A stretch of DNA of 64,000 nucleotides from DASYRM01 sp036004405 (GTDB lineage Bacteria; Acidobacteriota; Vicinamibacteria; Vicinamibacterales; UBA2999). The position numbers and the translations under genes were made by a program. Positions 32,593 to 42,560 of this stretch are shown here, in pieces (the stretch's first letter is position 1; each line of letters opens with the position of its first letter). Location of the stretch: the NCBI GenBank assembly GCA_036004405.1, contig DASYRM010000061.1, positions 53,862 to 117,861 of the forward strand, read 5' to 3'. A model generated the notes under the pieces. The model was not told the DNA's origin and searched no databases. It saw nothing but the letters and a program-made list of their open reading frames with translations.

Positions 32593-33840
32593 CTACCTCG
32601 CCGACGCCGGCCAGGGGGTGCCCTGATACTGCTTCGTCACCGGGCCGAGCCCTTTGAAGGTGAACTTCTGAATGCGCTTTCCGTCGTAGGTCTCCGTCGT
32701 GTAGATGTTGCCGCGCGAGTCGGTAGCGATGTTGTGCACGCCGTGCCACTGCCCGGGCTGGCGTCCGCCCTCGCCAAACGACGTCAGGATGTCGAGGGTG
32801 TCGCGCCGCAGGATGTGGATCTTCGCGTTCTCGCCGTCGGCCACGTATAAGAAGTTCTGCTGCGGGTCGCTCGACAGCGCCGCGTCCCAGACCGAGCCGG
32901 CGTTCATGGTCTTGGGCTCGATGAGCTTTTCCTTCACGAACTTCCCGTCCTTCGTGAACACCTGAATCCGATCGCCCTGCCGGTCGCAGACGTACACCAG
33001 GTCGTCCTTGGAAATGATCACGCAGTGCACGGGGTTGCGGAACTGCTGCGGCGGCGGCGCCGCGGGATCGTGCGCGGCGCCCCGATCGGCGGGCTGCGCG
33101 GCGTTCGGGTTGCCGCGGTGCGGGTTCAACGGCCCCACCACCGGCGTGTCGTCGGGCTTGTTGCCGTAGGCGCCCCACACGCGCTTGAACCTGCCGCTAT
33201 CGGCGTCCATCACGACCACGCGGTGGTTGACGTAGCCGTCGGACACGTAGGCCTCGTTGGTCTTGGCGTCGACCACGATCTTCGTCGGCTGGCCGAAGCT
33301 CTCCATGTCGAGGCTGTTGGGATCGTTGATCGGGCGCGCGGCGCCGGCACGGAGCCGGGCCCCCTTCTTCCCGACCTGCAGCAGGAACTTGCCGTCCATC
33401 GTGTATTTCAGAACCTGGGAATCGCCTCCACCGCCGCCGCCCAGCCACACGTTGTTCTTGTGGTCGATGTGGATGCCGTGCTCCTGGTCCATCCACGGAT
33501 CGTTCGGTCCGGGATTCCAGTGGCGGAGCAGGTTGCCCTTCTGGTCGAACTCCAGGACGAGCGGCGCGGTGGCGCAGCACATCTCGCTGTAGGGCGGCTT
33601 CATTTCCAGACCCTTGAGCGTGTTGGGGTTGTCGCCGCGATGCACCATCCAGACGTGGTCCTGCGCGTCTACCCAGACGCCCACCGCGGCTCCGAGCACC
33701 CAATGATTCGGCAGCGGCTTGGGCCAGAAGGGGTCGACCTCGAACATCGGCGCCTGGACCGCAGTTCGCGTCTGCGCCGCCAGCCCGAGTCCGATGCTCA
33801 CCGCGAGGACTCCCGTACAGATCGCGTGTGCAGCTCTCAT
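32593..33840 (-). CDS. Secreted NHL-repeat beta-propeller protein (module 1)
   Basis: A 415-residue protein with a signal peptide (MRAAHAICTGVLAVSIGLGLAAQ). The mature N-terminus FEVDPFWPKPLPNHWVLGAAVGVWVDAQDHVWMVHR begins a six-bladed NHL-type propeller with repeats such as GIHIDHKNNVWLGG, KIVVDAKTNEAYVSDGY, CVIISKDDLVYVCDRQGDRIQVF and NIATDSRGNIYTTETY. An MCCATAPLVLEFD Cys pair is conserved in the paralogue at 46641. These resemble peptidyl-alpha-hydroxyglycine lyase and 6-bladed lactonase folds, but no catalytic residues can be named. It is first in the minus-strand unit NHL-kinase-regulator and divergent from the TonB receptor 142 bases away. Confidence 0.85.
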   Translation of the reverse strand: MRAAHAICTGVLAVSIGLGLAAQTRTAVQAPMFEVDPFWPKPLPNHWVLGAAVGVWVDAQDHVWMVHRGDNPNTLKGLEMKPPYSEMCCATAPLVLEFDQKGNLLRHWNPGPNDPWMDQEHGIHIDHKNNVWLGGGGGGDSQVLKYTMDGKFLLQVGKKGARLRAGAARPINDPNSLDMESFGQPTKIVVDAKTNEAYVSDGYVNHRVVVMDADSGRFKRVWGAYGNKPDDTPVVGPLNPHRGNPNAAQPADRGAAHDPAAPPPQQFRNPVHCVIISKDDLVYVCDRQGDRIQVFTKDGKFVKEKLIEPKTMNAGSVWDAALSSDPQQNFLYVADGENAKIHILRRDTLDILTSFGEGGRQPGQWHGVHNIATDSRGNIYTTETYDGKRIQKFTFKGLGPVTKQYQGTPWPASAR

Positions 33841-33981
33841 AAGCGCGACGGAGCATAGCGCGCGCTCAGCGAAACCGCGACACACCTGATCGCGTGTATT
33901 GACCCCCCGTGTCACGCGACCCAAGATTCGCCCGCCCTCACCTGTCGGGTCTTGCGCCATTCTCGGCGAAGGAGAAAGCCT

Positions 33982-36900
33982 GTGCGTGTTCTGAAGGGAA
34001 TCCTGCTCGCGCTCGTGTGTCTCGTGCTCGTTCCAGCGGCGGCGTCCGCGCAGGCATCCATCGCGGGTGTCGCGAAAGATACGTCCGGCGCGGTTCTGCC
34101 CGGTGTGACAGTCGAGGCGGCGAGCCCCGCCTTGATTGAGAAGGTCCGGTCGGTGGTGACCGACGGGAGCGGCCAGTTCAAGATCGTCGATCTGCGCCCC
34201 GGCACCTACAGCGTGACGTTCACGCTGCCCGGATTCAACACCTTCAAACGCGACGGCCTCGAGCTGGCGGGCACGTTTACCGCCACCGTGAACGCCGACA
34301 TGCGCGTGGGGGCGTTGGAGGAGACGGTGACGGTGACCGGGCAGGCATCGGTCGTCGACGTGCAGAGCGTCACGCAGCAGGTCACGCTCGGGAAAGAGGT
34401 CCTCGATGCGATTCCCGCCGGGAGGAACCAGCACAATTTCGCCAATCTGATTCCCGGGATGACCGGGCCGCTCGACTACGGCGGCCAGAACAACCTCAAT
34501 CTGAACACGATTACCGTCCATGGCAGCCGCGCGGATGACCAGCGCGTGATGGTGGACGGCATGTCGATCAGCGCCACCTCCGGCAACGGTCAGTTGAGCA
34601 ACTTCATTCCTGACATGACGTCGACGCAGGAAGTGGCGGTCAGCTATTCCGCGGGCTCGGCCGAGCAGGCGTTCGGCGGTGTTCAGATGAACCTGATTCC
34701 GCGCGAAGGTGGCAACAAGTTCAAGGGGTCCTTCTTTGCCACCGGTGCGAACGAGGGGTGGCAGTCGAGCAACTTCACGGACGAACTGAAGAACGCCGGC
34801 CTGCGGACGCCCAATTCCCTGAAGGTGGTCTACGACGTGAATCCCGGCGCCGGCGGCCCGCTCGTGAAGGACAAGCTGTGGTTCTATTCCGCGGCCCGCT
34901 GGCAGACGACGCAGAGCTACATCGCCGGCCTCTACGAGAACAAGAATGCCGGCGACCCCACCAAGTGGACCTACGAGCCGGATCTCGACCGCCGCGCCTA
35001 CCAGCCGCTGGTCCAGAGAAGCTTCAACACACGCCTGACGTTCCAGATCAGCCCGAAGAATAAGATCGCCGTGTTCGGCGAGCATCAGTATCGCGTCTGG
35101 GAGCAGCTCAGTCCGACCCTCTCGTACGAGTCGGCGACGAAATACGACTTTCCGGAGAACGAGTTCTTCACCGGAAGCTACACGTCGACGATCAGCAACA
35201 AGTGGCTGTTCGACGCGAAAGTCTCCGACATCGTCCAGGGCTGGAAAGACCGGTATCCTTCAGGCGGCGACAGCCTGGACTTCACGAAGCCGCTTCCGGA
35301 CGTGTTCAAGACGCTGATTGCCGTCACCGAGCAGGGTGGCCTCATTCCGGGCCTGCTCTATCGTGGCGCCGGCCAGACCGGCCTGGGTCCGTTCATCCGT
35401 GTGAAAGGGCACATCGCCTCGGCCCAGGCCTCGGTCTCGTACATCACGGGCTCCCATGCGTTGAAGGTCGGCGCGCTCGACACGTTCGGGACGCGGCGAG
35501 AGGATTACAACAACATCCCGGCCAATGTCCGGTATCGCTTCAACAACGGCGTGCCGAACCTGATTACCGAAATCGCGACGCCCTACGGCTTCAGAAGCAA
35601 CCTCGGCGCGGAGCTCGGGGTGTTTGCCCAGGACAAGTGGACGTTCTCGCGGCTCACGCTCAACGTGGGCATGCGGTTCGACTATCTCAATATCAATTTC
35701 CCCGAACAGGGTCTCGTGCCCGGCGGCCTCGTGCCCAACCGAAACATCACGTTTCCGCAGAACGATTACCTGGGCTGGAAGGACGTGTCGCCACGGCTCG
35801 GTGCGGTGTACGACCTGTTCGGCAGCGGGAAGACCGCCGTCAAGTTCAACCTCGGTCGCTACGTCCTTGCGCAACGGCTGACGAGCAACTACACGAACCT
35901 GGGGAATCCGGTCAACGCGATGGCCAACTCGGTGACTCGATCCTGGGACGATCGCGGGGGACTGGGTATCAACGGCGACTACATCCCGCAGTGCGATCTG
36001 GTCAATCCGCTGGGCAACGGAGAGTGCGGTCCCATCAGCGACCTTCGGTTTGGCCAGCCGATCCCAAGCACCGTGTCCGATCCAGCCATGCTGCACGGCT
36101 GGGGCCTGCGGCCGGACCAGTGGGAGGTGGAAGCCAGCGTTCAGCACCAGCTGATGCCACGGGTGGGCCTGGACGTCGGCTACTACCGTCGCACGTACGG
36201 CCACTTCACCGTGACGGACAACACGCTGACGGGCGTGTCCGATTACACGCAGTTCAGCATTCCCGCGCCGGCCGATTCGCGGCTGCCCGGCGGCGGCGGG
36301 TACACAGTCAGTGGGCTTTACAATCTCAACCCGGACAAAGTGGGTCAGGTCAACAACCTCTTCACGCTGGCCAGCAACTACGGGGACTACAAGGAGACCT
36401 GGAACGGCGTGGACGTCAACCTGAGCCTCCGGCTGGGGAAGGGAGCGATCCTGCAGGGCGGAACGAGCACGGGCCGCACGTCCTTGGACGTCTGCGATCT
36501 GCGCGCCAAGCTGCCCGAGCTGACGGTGACGGCTCCCTACGTCGTCAGCGCGACGTCGCCCAACTGCAATATCCCTGGCAAGTTCCAAACCCAGGTGAAG
36601 TTCCTCGGCACCTATGCAGTGCCGAAGGTGGACGTTCAGATCGCCGCGACCTACCGGAGCCTGCCGGGGGTGAACATCGTATCGAACTACGTCGCGACGA
36701 ACGCGGTGACACAACCCTCGCTCGGCCGTCCGCTCTCGGGCGGCAACTCCAACGTGACGGTGAATCTCGTCGAGCCCGGCACGATGTTCACCGAGCAGAC
36801 CAATCTGCTCGATCTGCGCTTCTCGAAGATTCTCAGGTTCGGCGGCTACCGGACATCCGTCAATCTCGACCTGGCGAATGCGTTCAATTCCAGCGGGATC

Positions 36901-36993
36901 ACCTCCGTCAACAACGCTTACGCGGCGTGGCAGGTCCCGACGGGCATTCACCAGGCCCGCATCGCGAAGATCAGCGCCCAGTTCGACTTCTAA
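33982..36993 (+). CDS. TonB-dependent receptor with carboxypeptidase-regulatory-like domain (module 1)
   Basis: A 1003-residue outer-membrane receptor. GTG 33982 is chosen because GAAGGAGA lies just upstream and residues 1-24 then form a signal peptide (ILLALVCLVLVPAAASAQ). Residues ~25-105 are a CarboxypepD_reg domain (ASIAGVAKDTSGAVLPGVTVEA, PGTYSVTFTLPGF), followed by a plug (VTGQASVVDVQSVTQQ, DDQRVMVDGMS, VQMNLIPREGGNKFKGSFF) and a large beta-barrel ending in an aromatic residue (KISAQFDF). This is the Oar/SusC-like type typical of Acidobacteria; the imported ligand is unknown. It leads a tight seven-gene run; the next start is 14 bases on. Confidence 0.92.
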   Translation: MRVLKGILLALVCLVLVPAAASAQASIAGVAKDTSGAVLPGVTVEAASPALIEKVRSVVTDGSGQFKIVDLRPGTYSVTFTLPGFNTFKRDGLELAGTFTATVNADMRVGALEETVTVTGQASVVDVQSVTQQVTLGKEVLDAIPAGRNQHNFANLIPGMTGPLDYGGQNNLNLNTITVHGSRADDQRVMVDGMSISATSGNGQLSNFIPDMTSTQEVAVSYSAGSAEQAFGGVQMNLIPREGGNKFKGSFFATGANEGWQSSNFTDELKNAGLRTPNSLKVVYDVNPGAGGPLVKDKLWFYSAARWQTTQSYIAGLYENKNAGDPTKWTYEPDLDRRAYQPLVQRSFNTRLTFQISPKNKIAVFGEHQYRVWEQLSPTLSYESATKYDFPENEFFTGSYTSTISNKWLFDAKVSDIVQGWKDRYPSGGDSLDFTKPLPDVFKTLIAVTEQGGLIPGLLYRGAGQTGLGPFIRVKGHIASAQASVSYITGSHALKVGALDTFGTRREDYNNIPANVRYRFNNGVPNLITEIATPYGFRSNLGAELGVFAQDKWTFSRLTLNVGMRFDYLNINFPEQGLVPGGLVPNRNITFPQNDYLGWKDVSPRLGAVYDLFGSGKTAVKFNLGRYVLAQRLTSNYTNLGNPVNAMANSVTRSWDDRGGLGINGDYIPQCDLVNPLGNGECGPISDLRFGQPIPSTVSDPAMLHGWGLRPDQWEVEASVQHQLMPRVGLDVGYYRRTYGHFTVTDNTLTGVSDYTQFSIPAPADSRLPGGGGYTVSGLYNLNPDKVGQVNNLFTLASNYGDYKETWNGVDVNLSLRLGKGAILQGGTSTGRTSLDVCDLRAKLPELTVTAPYVVSATSPNCNIPGKFQTQVKFLGTYAVPKVDVQIAATYRSLPGVNIVSNYVATNAVTQPSLGRPLSGGNSNVTVNLVEPGTMFTEQTNLLDLRFSKILRFGGYRTSVNLDLANAFNSSGITSVNNAYAAWQVPTGIHQARIAKISAQFDF

Positions 36994-37007
36994 CTGCGGA
37001 GGCCTCC

Positions 37008-38294
37008 ATGTCAGTGTCAACTCGCCGCGGATTTCTGGGCACGCTCGGGGCCGCGGCGGTTGCCGTTCCGGCGCTCGGGTCGACCGCGTTCGGCGCCGGA
37101 GGCCAGGCGGCGGCCTCCTACGATCTGTTGATCAAAGGCGGCCGCGTCATCGACCCCTCGCAGAAGATCAACGGGCCGATGGACGTCGCCATCGCGGCGG
37201 GCAAGGTGGCCGCGGTGGCGGCGAACATTCCGGCCAACCGGGCCAAACAGGTCTTCGACGCGGGCGGCAAGCTCGTGACCCCCGGACTCATCAACGTGCA
37301 CGCGCACGTCTACAAGTACGTGTATCCGATCTCGGTCGACCCGGACGCGGTGGGATTGCCGGCGGGCGTGACGACGATCGTCGACGCGGGATCCGCCGGC
37401 GCGAGCACGTTCCCCGGCCTGCGCAAGTTCATCATGGAGCCGGCCCCGACGCGCATCTACGCGATGCTGAACATTTCCCAGGTGGGGAATTTCGGCAACG
37501 AGCTGTATCTCAGCCCCACGTTCCAGCCGATCAACGTCAAGGCGGCCATCAACACCATCATCAACAACAAAGACAAGATCGTCGCCATCAAGGTGCGCAT
37601 CAACGGCGACCATGCCGAGCTGATGCACGATCTGGAGGTGTTGAAGCGCGCGTGCATGGTGAGGGACGACACCGGCCTGCCGATCATGCTGCACTGGACG
37701 ACCGACCGTGAGCTGCTGGCGCTCTTGAAGCGGGGAGACATCCTGACGCACACGTTCACCATCCCGACGCCGAGGGTGGACAACCTGTTTGGCGGCCCCA
37801 CGCAGGGCGACAAGGTGCTGCCGCAGATTCTCGAGCTGAAGGAGCGCGGCATCTTCACCGAAGGCCAGATGGTGAACTCGCACCACATGTTCGATGTCTC
37901 CGAAAAGGCGTTCGCGCAGGGATGGATTCCCGATCTGTTGGGGACGGATATGGGCGCGGTGGGCAAGGACATGCCGAACGGGATTCTCCTTCCCTGGGAG
38001 ATGACGCAGTACCTGCATCTCGGCCTCAGCGTCGAGCAGGTCATCGAGCGCGTGACGCTCACGCCGACCAAGGTCTTCAAATTCCCGGAGCAGGTGGGCA
38101 CGCTCCAGGCCGGGGCACCCGCCGACGTCACCGTCATCGATCTGCAGCAGGGGCAGTTCCAGCTCTTCGACCAGAAGGGGCAGACGCGCACGGCGAAGCA
38201 GCGCTTCGTGCCGGTGGCCGCCGTCCATGGCGGGACGCTCACGAAGATCGATCCGGCGGTGCACGAGACGAAGTTCGCCGGCGTCAAAGTGTAG
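37008..38294 (+). CDS. Tat-exported amidohydrolase/deacetylase
   Basis: A 428-residue protein with a Tat signal (MSVSTRRGFLGTLGAAAVAV: S-T-R-R-G-F-L). Mature motifs are YDLLIKGGRVIDPSQKINGPMDVAI, the metal-binding INVHAHVYKYV, VTTIVDAGSAGASTFPGLRKF, IVAIKVRINGD (a likely carboxylated-Lys site in AIKVR), ILTHTFTIP, and IPDLLGTDMG. This is the amidohydrolase/deacetylase group near dihydroorotase. Reaction: hydrolysis of an amide or acyl group in the periplasm, substrate unknown. It follows the TonB receptor by 14 bases with GGAGG before ATG 37008, and its stop touches the next start. Confidence 0.88.
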   Translation: MSVSTRRGFLGTLGAAAVAVPALGSTAFGAGGQAAASYDLLIKGGRVIDPSQKINGPMDVAIAAGKVAAVAANIPANRAKQVFDAGGKLVTPGLINVHAHVYKYVYPISVDPDAVGLPAGVTTIVDAGSAGASTFPGLRKFIMEPAPTRIYAMLNISQVGNFGNELYLSPTFQPINVKAAINTIINNKDKIVAIKVRINGDHAELMHDLEVLKRACMVRDDTGLPIMLHWTTDRELLALLKRGDILTHTFTIPTPRVDNLFGGPTQGDKVLPQILELKERGIFTEGQMVNSHHMFDVSEKAFAQGWIPDLLGTDMGAVGKDMPNGILLPWEMTQYLHLGLSVEQVIERVTLTPTKVFKFPEQVGTLQAGAPADVTVIDLQQGQFQLFDQKGQTRTAKQRFVPVAAVHGGTLTKIDPAVHETKFAGVKV

Positions 38295-39023
38295 GTGTTG
38301 TCGAAAGCTTCGCTGATCGCCGCAGTGGTGTGGGGCGCGGCGCTGGCGACCGTGCTCGCGCAGGCGCCCGCCTCCGTGCTGGACGGCGTCTTCACGACGG
38401 CACAGGCCGAGCGGGGGCATGTGGCGTACGAGAGCCGCTGCGTCCGGTGCCACGAGGGGCTGGAGGCCGATGGGCCGGGGCTGATGGAGAAGGCGTTCTT
38501 CGATCGGTGGCGCGAAGACACGCTCGAGCCGCTCTTCACGTTCATGAAGACGACCATGCCCGGCAACACGCCTGGGAGCCTCGACGACCAGGTCTACGCA
38601 GACGTCCTGGCCTTCCTGCTCGAAGCCAACGGTCTGCCGGCCGGCGAGGACGAATTGAAGCCGGCCATGGTCGGACGCATTCAGCTGGTCGGGCCCGACG
38701 GTCCCAAACCGCTCTCCAACCTCACGATTGTCCGGACGGTCGGCTGTCTCGCGGTTGCGGGAGACGGCTGGACGCTGGTCAACGCCGCCACCCCGCGCCC
38801 GGTCCGCGCCCGGGTGGTCGATGGCACGACGCCGGAGGAGCTGAAGGCCTCGGCGGCGCAGCCGCTCGGCACGCAGACGTTGCCGCTGCTGAGCGTGAAG
38901 CCGCAAAGCACGACGATGGCGGGGCACAAAGTGCAGGTGAAGGGCGTGCTGAATCGACAGAAAACGCTCGAGCGAATCAACGTGATGTCGCTCGACTCCG
39001 TAGGCGCGACATGTGGAGGGTGA
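38295..39023 (+). CDS. Periplasmic monohaem cytochrome c
   Basis: A 242-residue protein with a signal peptide (ASLIAAVVWGAALATVLAQ) and one haem-binding motif CVRCH (C49-H53) inside a class-I-like domain (FTTAQAERGHVAYESRCVRCHEG to QVYADVLAFLLEANGLPAG). The distal haem ligand is probably in the MPGNTPG segment (M near 88). The C-terminal ~120 residues (GRIQLVGPDGPKPLSNLTIVRTVGCLAV to the end) form an extra beta-rich domain. Start is GTG 38295, directly after the previous stop, with no spacer, indicating coupled translation. It likely passes electrons for an oxidoreductase in this operon. Confidence 0.88.
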   Translation: MLSKASLIAAVVWGAALATVLAQAPASVLDGVFTTAQAERGHVAYESRCVRCHEGLEADGPGLMEKAFFDRWREDTLEPLFTFMKTTMPGNTPGSLDDQVYADVLAFLLEANGLPAGEDELKPAMVGRIQLVGPDGPKPLSNLTIVRTVGCLAVAGDGWTLVNAATPRPVRARVVDGTTPEELKASAAQPLGTQTLPLLSVKPQSTTMAGHKVQVKGVLNRQKTLERINVMSLDSVGATCGG

Positions 39024-39027
39024 ACGG

Positions 39028-39984
39028 ATGCGGGTGCTTGTCTACTCGCTCGGCGTTGCCATGATCGCGCTCGTCACGACGCCCGACGTCCTCGCGGACC
39101 TCGCGGCGGATCGGGCCGCGAACGCGCGATTCGCCGGCGTCTGGAAGCTGGTGGCCGAGGAGACTCGCGACGCGAACGGCCGCGTCGTCCCGGGACCCAA
39201 CGCCGCCAGCGGCGGGCGCTTCGGGTTCATCACCTACGACCCGGCCGGCTACGTGGGCGTCACGATTGCGTGGAACCGGCGGCCGGCATTCACGGGCAAG
39301 GCCTCGACCCCGGACGAAGCGCGGGCCGCGCTGGCCTCGTACAACTCCTATTGGGGGGCGTTCGTGGTGAACGACGCGCGCGGCATCGTCACGCATCAGA
39401 CCATGGGCGCCGTGAGCCCGGCGTTTGCGGGGACCAATCAGGAGCGCGGCTTTTCGATTGACGGCAACCGGCTGACGCTTCGGCCGCCCAATCTGACCAA
39501 CGGCGATCGGCGCGCGCTGACGTGGGAACGCGTGCCCGACCTGCCGAACCTCACGCCGACGCACCGGAAGCTGATCGGCTTCTGGAAACTGATCTTGCTC
39601 GAGCGCCGCAACGCGAAAGGCGAGCTCTCGATCTCGAACCCGGGCATGACCGGATTCCTCGTCTACACGGCGTCGGGGCACGTGATGGTGCACATGATGG
39701 ACCCGTACCGCCGGCGGAACGCCGGCGAGGCGCCGACGCCGGAAGAGACGATGGCGACGTATCGGAGCTACACCAGCTATTTCGGGCCGTACACGGTGAA
39801 CGAGGCGGGTGGCTATGTGGTCCACCACCTGGCGGCCGCCTTCAACTCGGGCGTCGAAGGGACCGACTTTCAGCGGTTCATCGAGTTCGCCGGACGCCGC
39901 CTGACCCTGAAACCGCCGGTCACGAAGGACGCCAACGGCAACAGCGTGCAGACGTCGCTCATCTGGGAGCGGCTGAGCGAGTGA
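39028..39984 (+). CDS. Secreted protein with two lipocalin-like domains
   Basis: A 318-residue protein from ATG 39028, which has GGAGG ten bases upstream. Residues 1-24 are a signal peptide. Two homologous Lipocalin_5-like halves follow: FAGVWKLVAEETRDANGRVV...FGFITYDPAGYVGVTIAW (~35-165) and LIGFWKLILLERRNAKGELS...GFLVYTASGHVMVHMMDPYRRR (~180-318). Both halves contain the ...YxxYFGxYxVNEAGG-type segment (SYTSYFGPYTVNEAGG and SYNSYWGAFVVNDARG). Such barrels bind small hydrophobic molecules or polysaccharide pieces, consistent with an operon that imports and processes a substrate. Five bases separate it from the cytochrome gene. Confidence 0.85.
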   Translation: MRVLVYSLGVAMIALVTTPDVLADLAADRAANARFAGVWKLVAEETRDANGRVVPGPNAASGGRFGFITYDPAGYVGVTIAWNRRPAFTGKASTPDEARAALASYNSYWGAFVVNDARGIVTHQTMGAVSPAFAGTNQERGFSIDGNRLTLRPPNLTNGDRRALTWERVPDLPNLTPTHRKLIGFWKLILLERRNAKGELSISNPGMTGFLVYTASGHVMVHMMDPYRRRNAGEAPTPEETMATYRSYTSYFGPYTVNEAGGYVVHHLAAAFNSGVEGTDFQRFIEFAGRRLTLKPPVTKDANGNSVQTSLIWERLSE

Positions 39985-40058
39985 CGTTGCCCACGCGAAT
40001 ACGTAGGTTGACCGTCTGGATGATGCGCCCTACAGTCGTTTTCGCAGGAATGCAGCAG

Positions 40059-42518
40059 ATGTCCCACAGGGTTCTGGCCGGCGGTGTTGCGGCGTTTCTC
40101 GCGGTGGCGGCCCTGTCCGCGCAGGCGCCGTCGCCGCGCGCCACGGCGGCGTCCACCTCCGCGCCTGGCGGGGCGACAGCGGATACGCCGCGCGCGGTGA
40201 TCGACAAGTACTGCGTCGGCTGTCACAGCGCGCGGGTGAAGAGCGGCGGTTTGGTGCTCGAGTCGCTCGACCTCTCGCGCTTGTCGGATCACGCGGAGAT
40301 CGCCGAGAAGGTCGTGCTGAAGCTGCGCGCCGGCATGATGCCTCCGCCGCGGATGCCGCGGCCCGATCGGGCGACGCTCGACGGCCTCATCACCTGGATG
40401 GAAACCGAGTTGGACAACCACGCGGTACCCAACCTGGTGGCCCCCGGCATTCATCGTCTCAACCGGACCGAGTATCAGAACGTCGTCCGCGATCTCCTCG
40501 GCCTGAAGATCGACGCTGCGAAATTCCTGCCGTCCGACAACTCGACTCACGGGTTCGACAACATCGCGGGGGCCTTGACCACGTCGCCGGCACTGATGGA
40601 GGCGTATCTGGGGGCGGCGGGGAAGATCAGCCGGCTGGCGATGGCCTCGAGCACCGGACCCACGTTCGTCGAGTTCAGCGTCCCCGACGACGCGACGCAG
40701 AACTACCACGTGCAGGGGCTGCCGTTCGGCACCCGCGGTGGGACGCTGATCGAGCACGAGTTCCCGGCCGATGGCGACTACGAGTTCAAGATCGTGCCGA
40801 TCTTCGAAGGCAACATGGGTCAGGCGAACGACCCGTTCGGTCAGGTCACGGGCGAGCGGCTGACGCTGACCATCGACGGCCAGCAGGTGCACCTCTTCGA
40901 CTGGGACAAGGGGATGGTGGGGGCGCCCCGCTCTGGCGTGCCCACTCCGCCCATCCACGTGAAGGCGGGGCTGCACCGGGTTGGCGTGACGTTCCTCGCC
41001 ACCAATTACGCGCCCGACAGCAACATCAACCGCGTCTTCGAACGCGCGACGATCGAGACCGGTGGGATTCCCGGGTATGTGTTCTTCCCACACGTGGGCA
41101 AGGTGAAGATCGAAGGGCCGCTCAACGCGACCCGCGCGTCCGACACGCCGAGCCGCCGCAGGATCTTCGTCTGCCGTCCGCCTTCGCCCTCCGGGCTTCG
41201 GCGCGACGAGGCCGCGGTCTCGTCCGAAGAGATGGCATGCGCCAGGCGAATCCTCTCGACGCTGGCGCGCCGCGCCTACCGCCGGCCGGTGACGGCCGCC
41301 GACGTCGACGTGCTGACGGAGTTCTACACCTCGGGCCGCCGCGACGGCAGCTTCGATGACGGCATCGAGAAGGCGCTGCGCCGCCTGCTGGCGGATCCGG
41401 AAGTGGTCTTTCGACGCGAAGCGGCGCCGGCGAGCGTGCGCGCCGGCGGCAGCTATCGCATCAACGATCTGGCCCTCGCGTCGCGACTGTCGTTCTTCCT
41501 CTGGAGCAGCTTTCCCGACGACGAGCTCCTGACGCTGGCGGAGCAGGGCAGGCTGCGCGAGCCGGCGACCCTCGAGAAGCAGGTCCGCCGGATGGTGGCC
41601 GATCCGAAGTCGGCGGCGCTGATCGAGAACTTCGCGGGGCAGTGGTTGAATCTGCGGGCGCTGGCCACCGTGGCGCCCAACCCCAGCGTCTATCCCGACT
41701 TCGACGACAACCTGCGGGTGGCGTTCCGCCGCGAAGTCGAGCTGCTGTTCGACGCGATCGTCCACGAGGATCGCAGCGTGCTGGACCTGCTGAACGGCGA
41801 TTACACCTTCCTCGACGAACGGCTCGCGAAGCACTACGGGATCGAGGGCGTCTACGGCAGCCGGTTCCGGCGGGTGACGCTCGGCCCGGAGCTCGACATG
41901 CGGCGCGGCCTGCTCGGGAAGGGGGCCTGGATGCTGGTCACCTCGCAGGCGACGAGGACCTCGCCGGTCACCCGCGGCAAGGTCTTCCTGGAGACGTTTC
42001 TCGGCGTAAGTCCTCCCTCTCCGCCGCCGGTGGTGCCGATGATCAAGGCTCCGGCGCAGGACAACACCGGCAACAGCAAGGAACCCACCATGCGCGAGCG
42101 CATGGCCATGCATCACATCAACCCGACGTGCTCGAGCTGCCACAGCCTGTTCGAGCCGATCGGGCTGTCGCTCGAGAACTTCGACGGCGTCGGCGCCTGG
42201 CGGGTGAAGGACGAAGGGCAGCCGATCGACGCCACCGGCGTCCTGGCCGATGGGACGAAGATCGACGGCGCCGCCAGCCTGCGCGAGCTCGTGTTGCGAA
42301 ACAAGGAGATGTTCCTCCGGGTGGTGGCGGAAAAGCTCCTCACCTACGGACTGGGTCGCGGGGTGGAGGTGCCAGACATGCCACTCGTGCGATCGATCGT
42401 ACGCGACGCCGCCGCTACCGACTACCGCTTCTCGACGCTGGTGCTCGGGGTCGTCAAGAGCGCGCCGTTCCAGAACAACACGAAGGGCGCCGAGACGTCG
42501 CCGCGGGCGACGCATTGA
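40059..42518 (+). CDS. Planctomycete-type cytochrome, DUF1587/1592/1595/1588/1585 protein
   Basis: An 819-residue exported protein. ATG 40059 is preferred because AGGA lies nine bases upstream and the signal peptide HRVLAGGVAAFLAVAALSAQ then starts at residue 2. An N-terminal haem motif CVGCH (52-56) is followed by the conserved multi-domain chain: DUF1587 (HRLNRTEYQNVVRDLLGL), DUF1595 (ARRAYRRPVTAADVDVL), DUF1592 (ASRLSFFLWSSFPDDELL), DUF1588 (RRGLLGKGAWMLVTSQATRTSPVTRGKV) with CSSCHSLFEPIGLSLENFDGVG, and DUF1585 (KLLTYGLGRGVEVPD). Two CxxCH motifs suggest a di-haem protein. It is always paired with a DUF1552 gene, here 42 bases downstream. Reaction unknown. Confidence 0.93.
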   Translation: MSHRVLAGGVAAFLAVAALSAQAPSPRATAASTSAPGGATADTPRAVIDKYCVGCHSARVKSGGLVLESLDLSRLSDHAEIAEKVVLKLRAGMMPPPRMPRPDRATLDGLITWMETELDNHAVPNLVAPGIHRLNRTEYQNVVRDLLGLKIDAAKFLPSDNSTHGFDNIAGALTTSPALMEAYLGAAGKISRLAMASSTGPTFVEFSVPDDATQNYHVQGLPFGTRGGTLIEHEFPADGDYEFKIVPIFEGNMGQANDPFGQVTGERLTLTIDGQQVHLFDWDKGMVGAPRSGVPTPPIHVKAGLHRVGVTFLATNYAPDSNINRVFERATIETGGIPGYVFFPHVGKVKIEGPLNATRASDTPSRRRIFVCRPPSPSGLRRDEAAVSSEEMACARRILSTLARRAYRRPVTAADVDVLTEFYTSGRRDGSFDDGIEKALRRLLADPEVVFRREAAPASVRAGGSYRINDLALASRLSFFLWSSFPDDELLTLAEQGRLREPATLEKQVRRMVADPKSAALIENFAGQWLNLRALATVAPNPSVYPDFDDNLRVAFRREVELLFDAIVHEDRSVLDLLNGDYTFLDERLAKHYGIEGVYGSRFRRVTLGPELDMRRGLLGKGAWMLVTSQATRTSPVTRGKVFLETFLGVSPPSPPPVVPMIKAPAQDNTGNSKEPTMRERMAMHHINPTCSSCHSLFEPIGLSLENFDGVGAWRVKDEGQPIDATGVLADGTKIDGAASLRELVLRNKEMFLRVVAEKLLTYGLGRGVEVPDMPLVRSIVRDAAATDYRFSTLVLGVVKSAPFQNNTKGAETSPRATH

Positions 42519-42560
42519 TGTCGTAGTTGCGGGTCTTGGGACCCGCCCGGAAGAGGAACC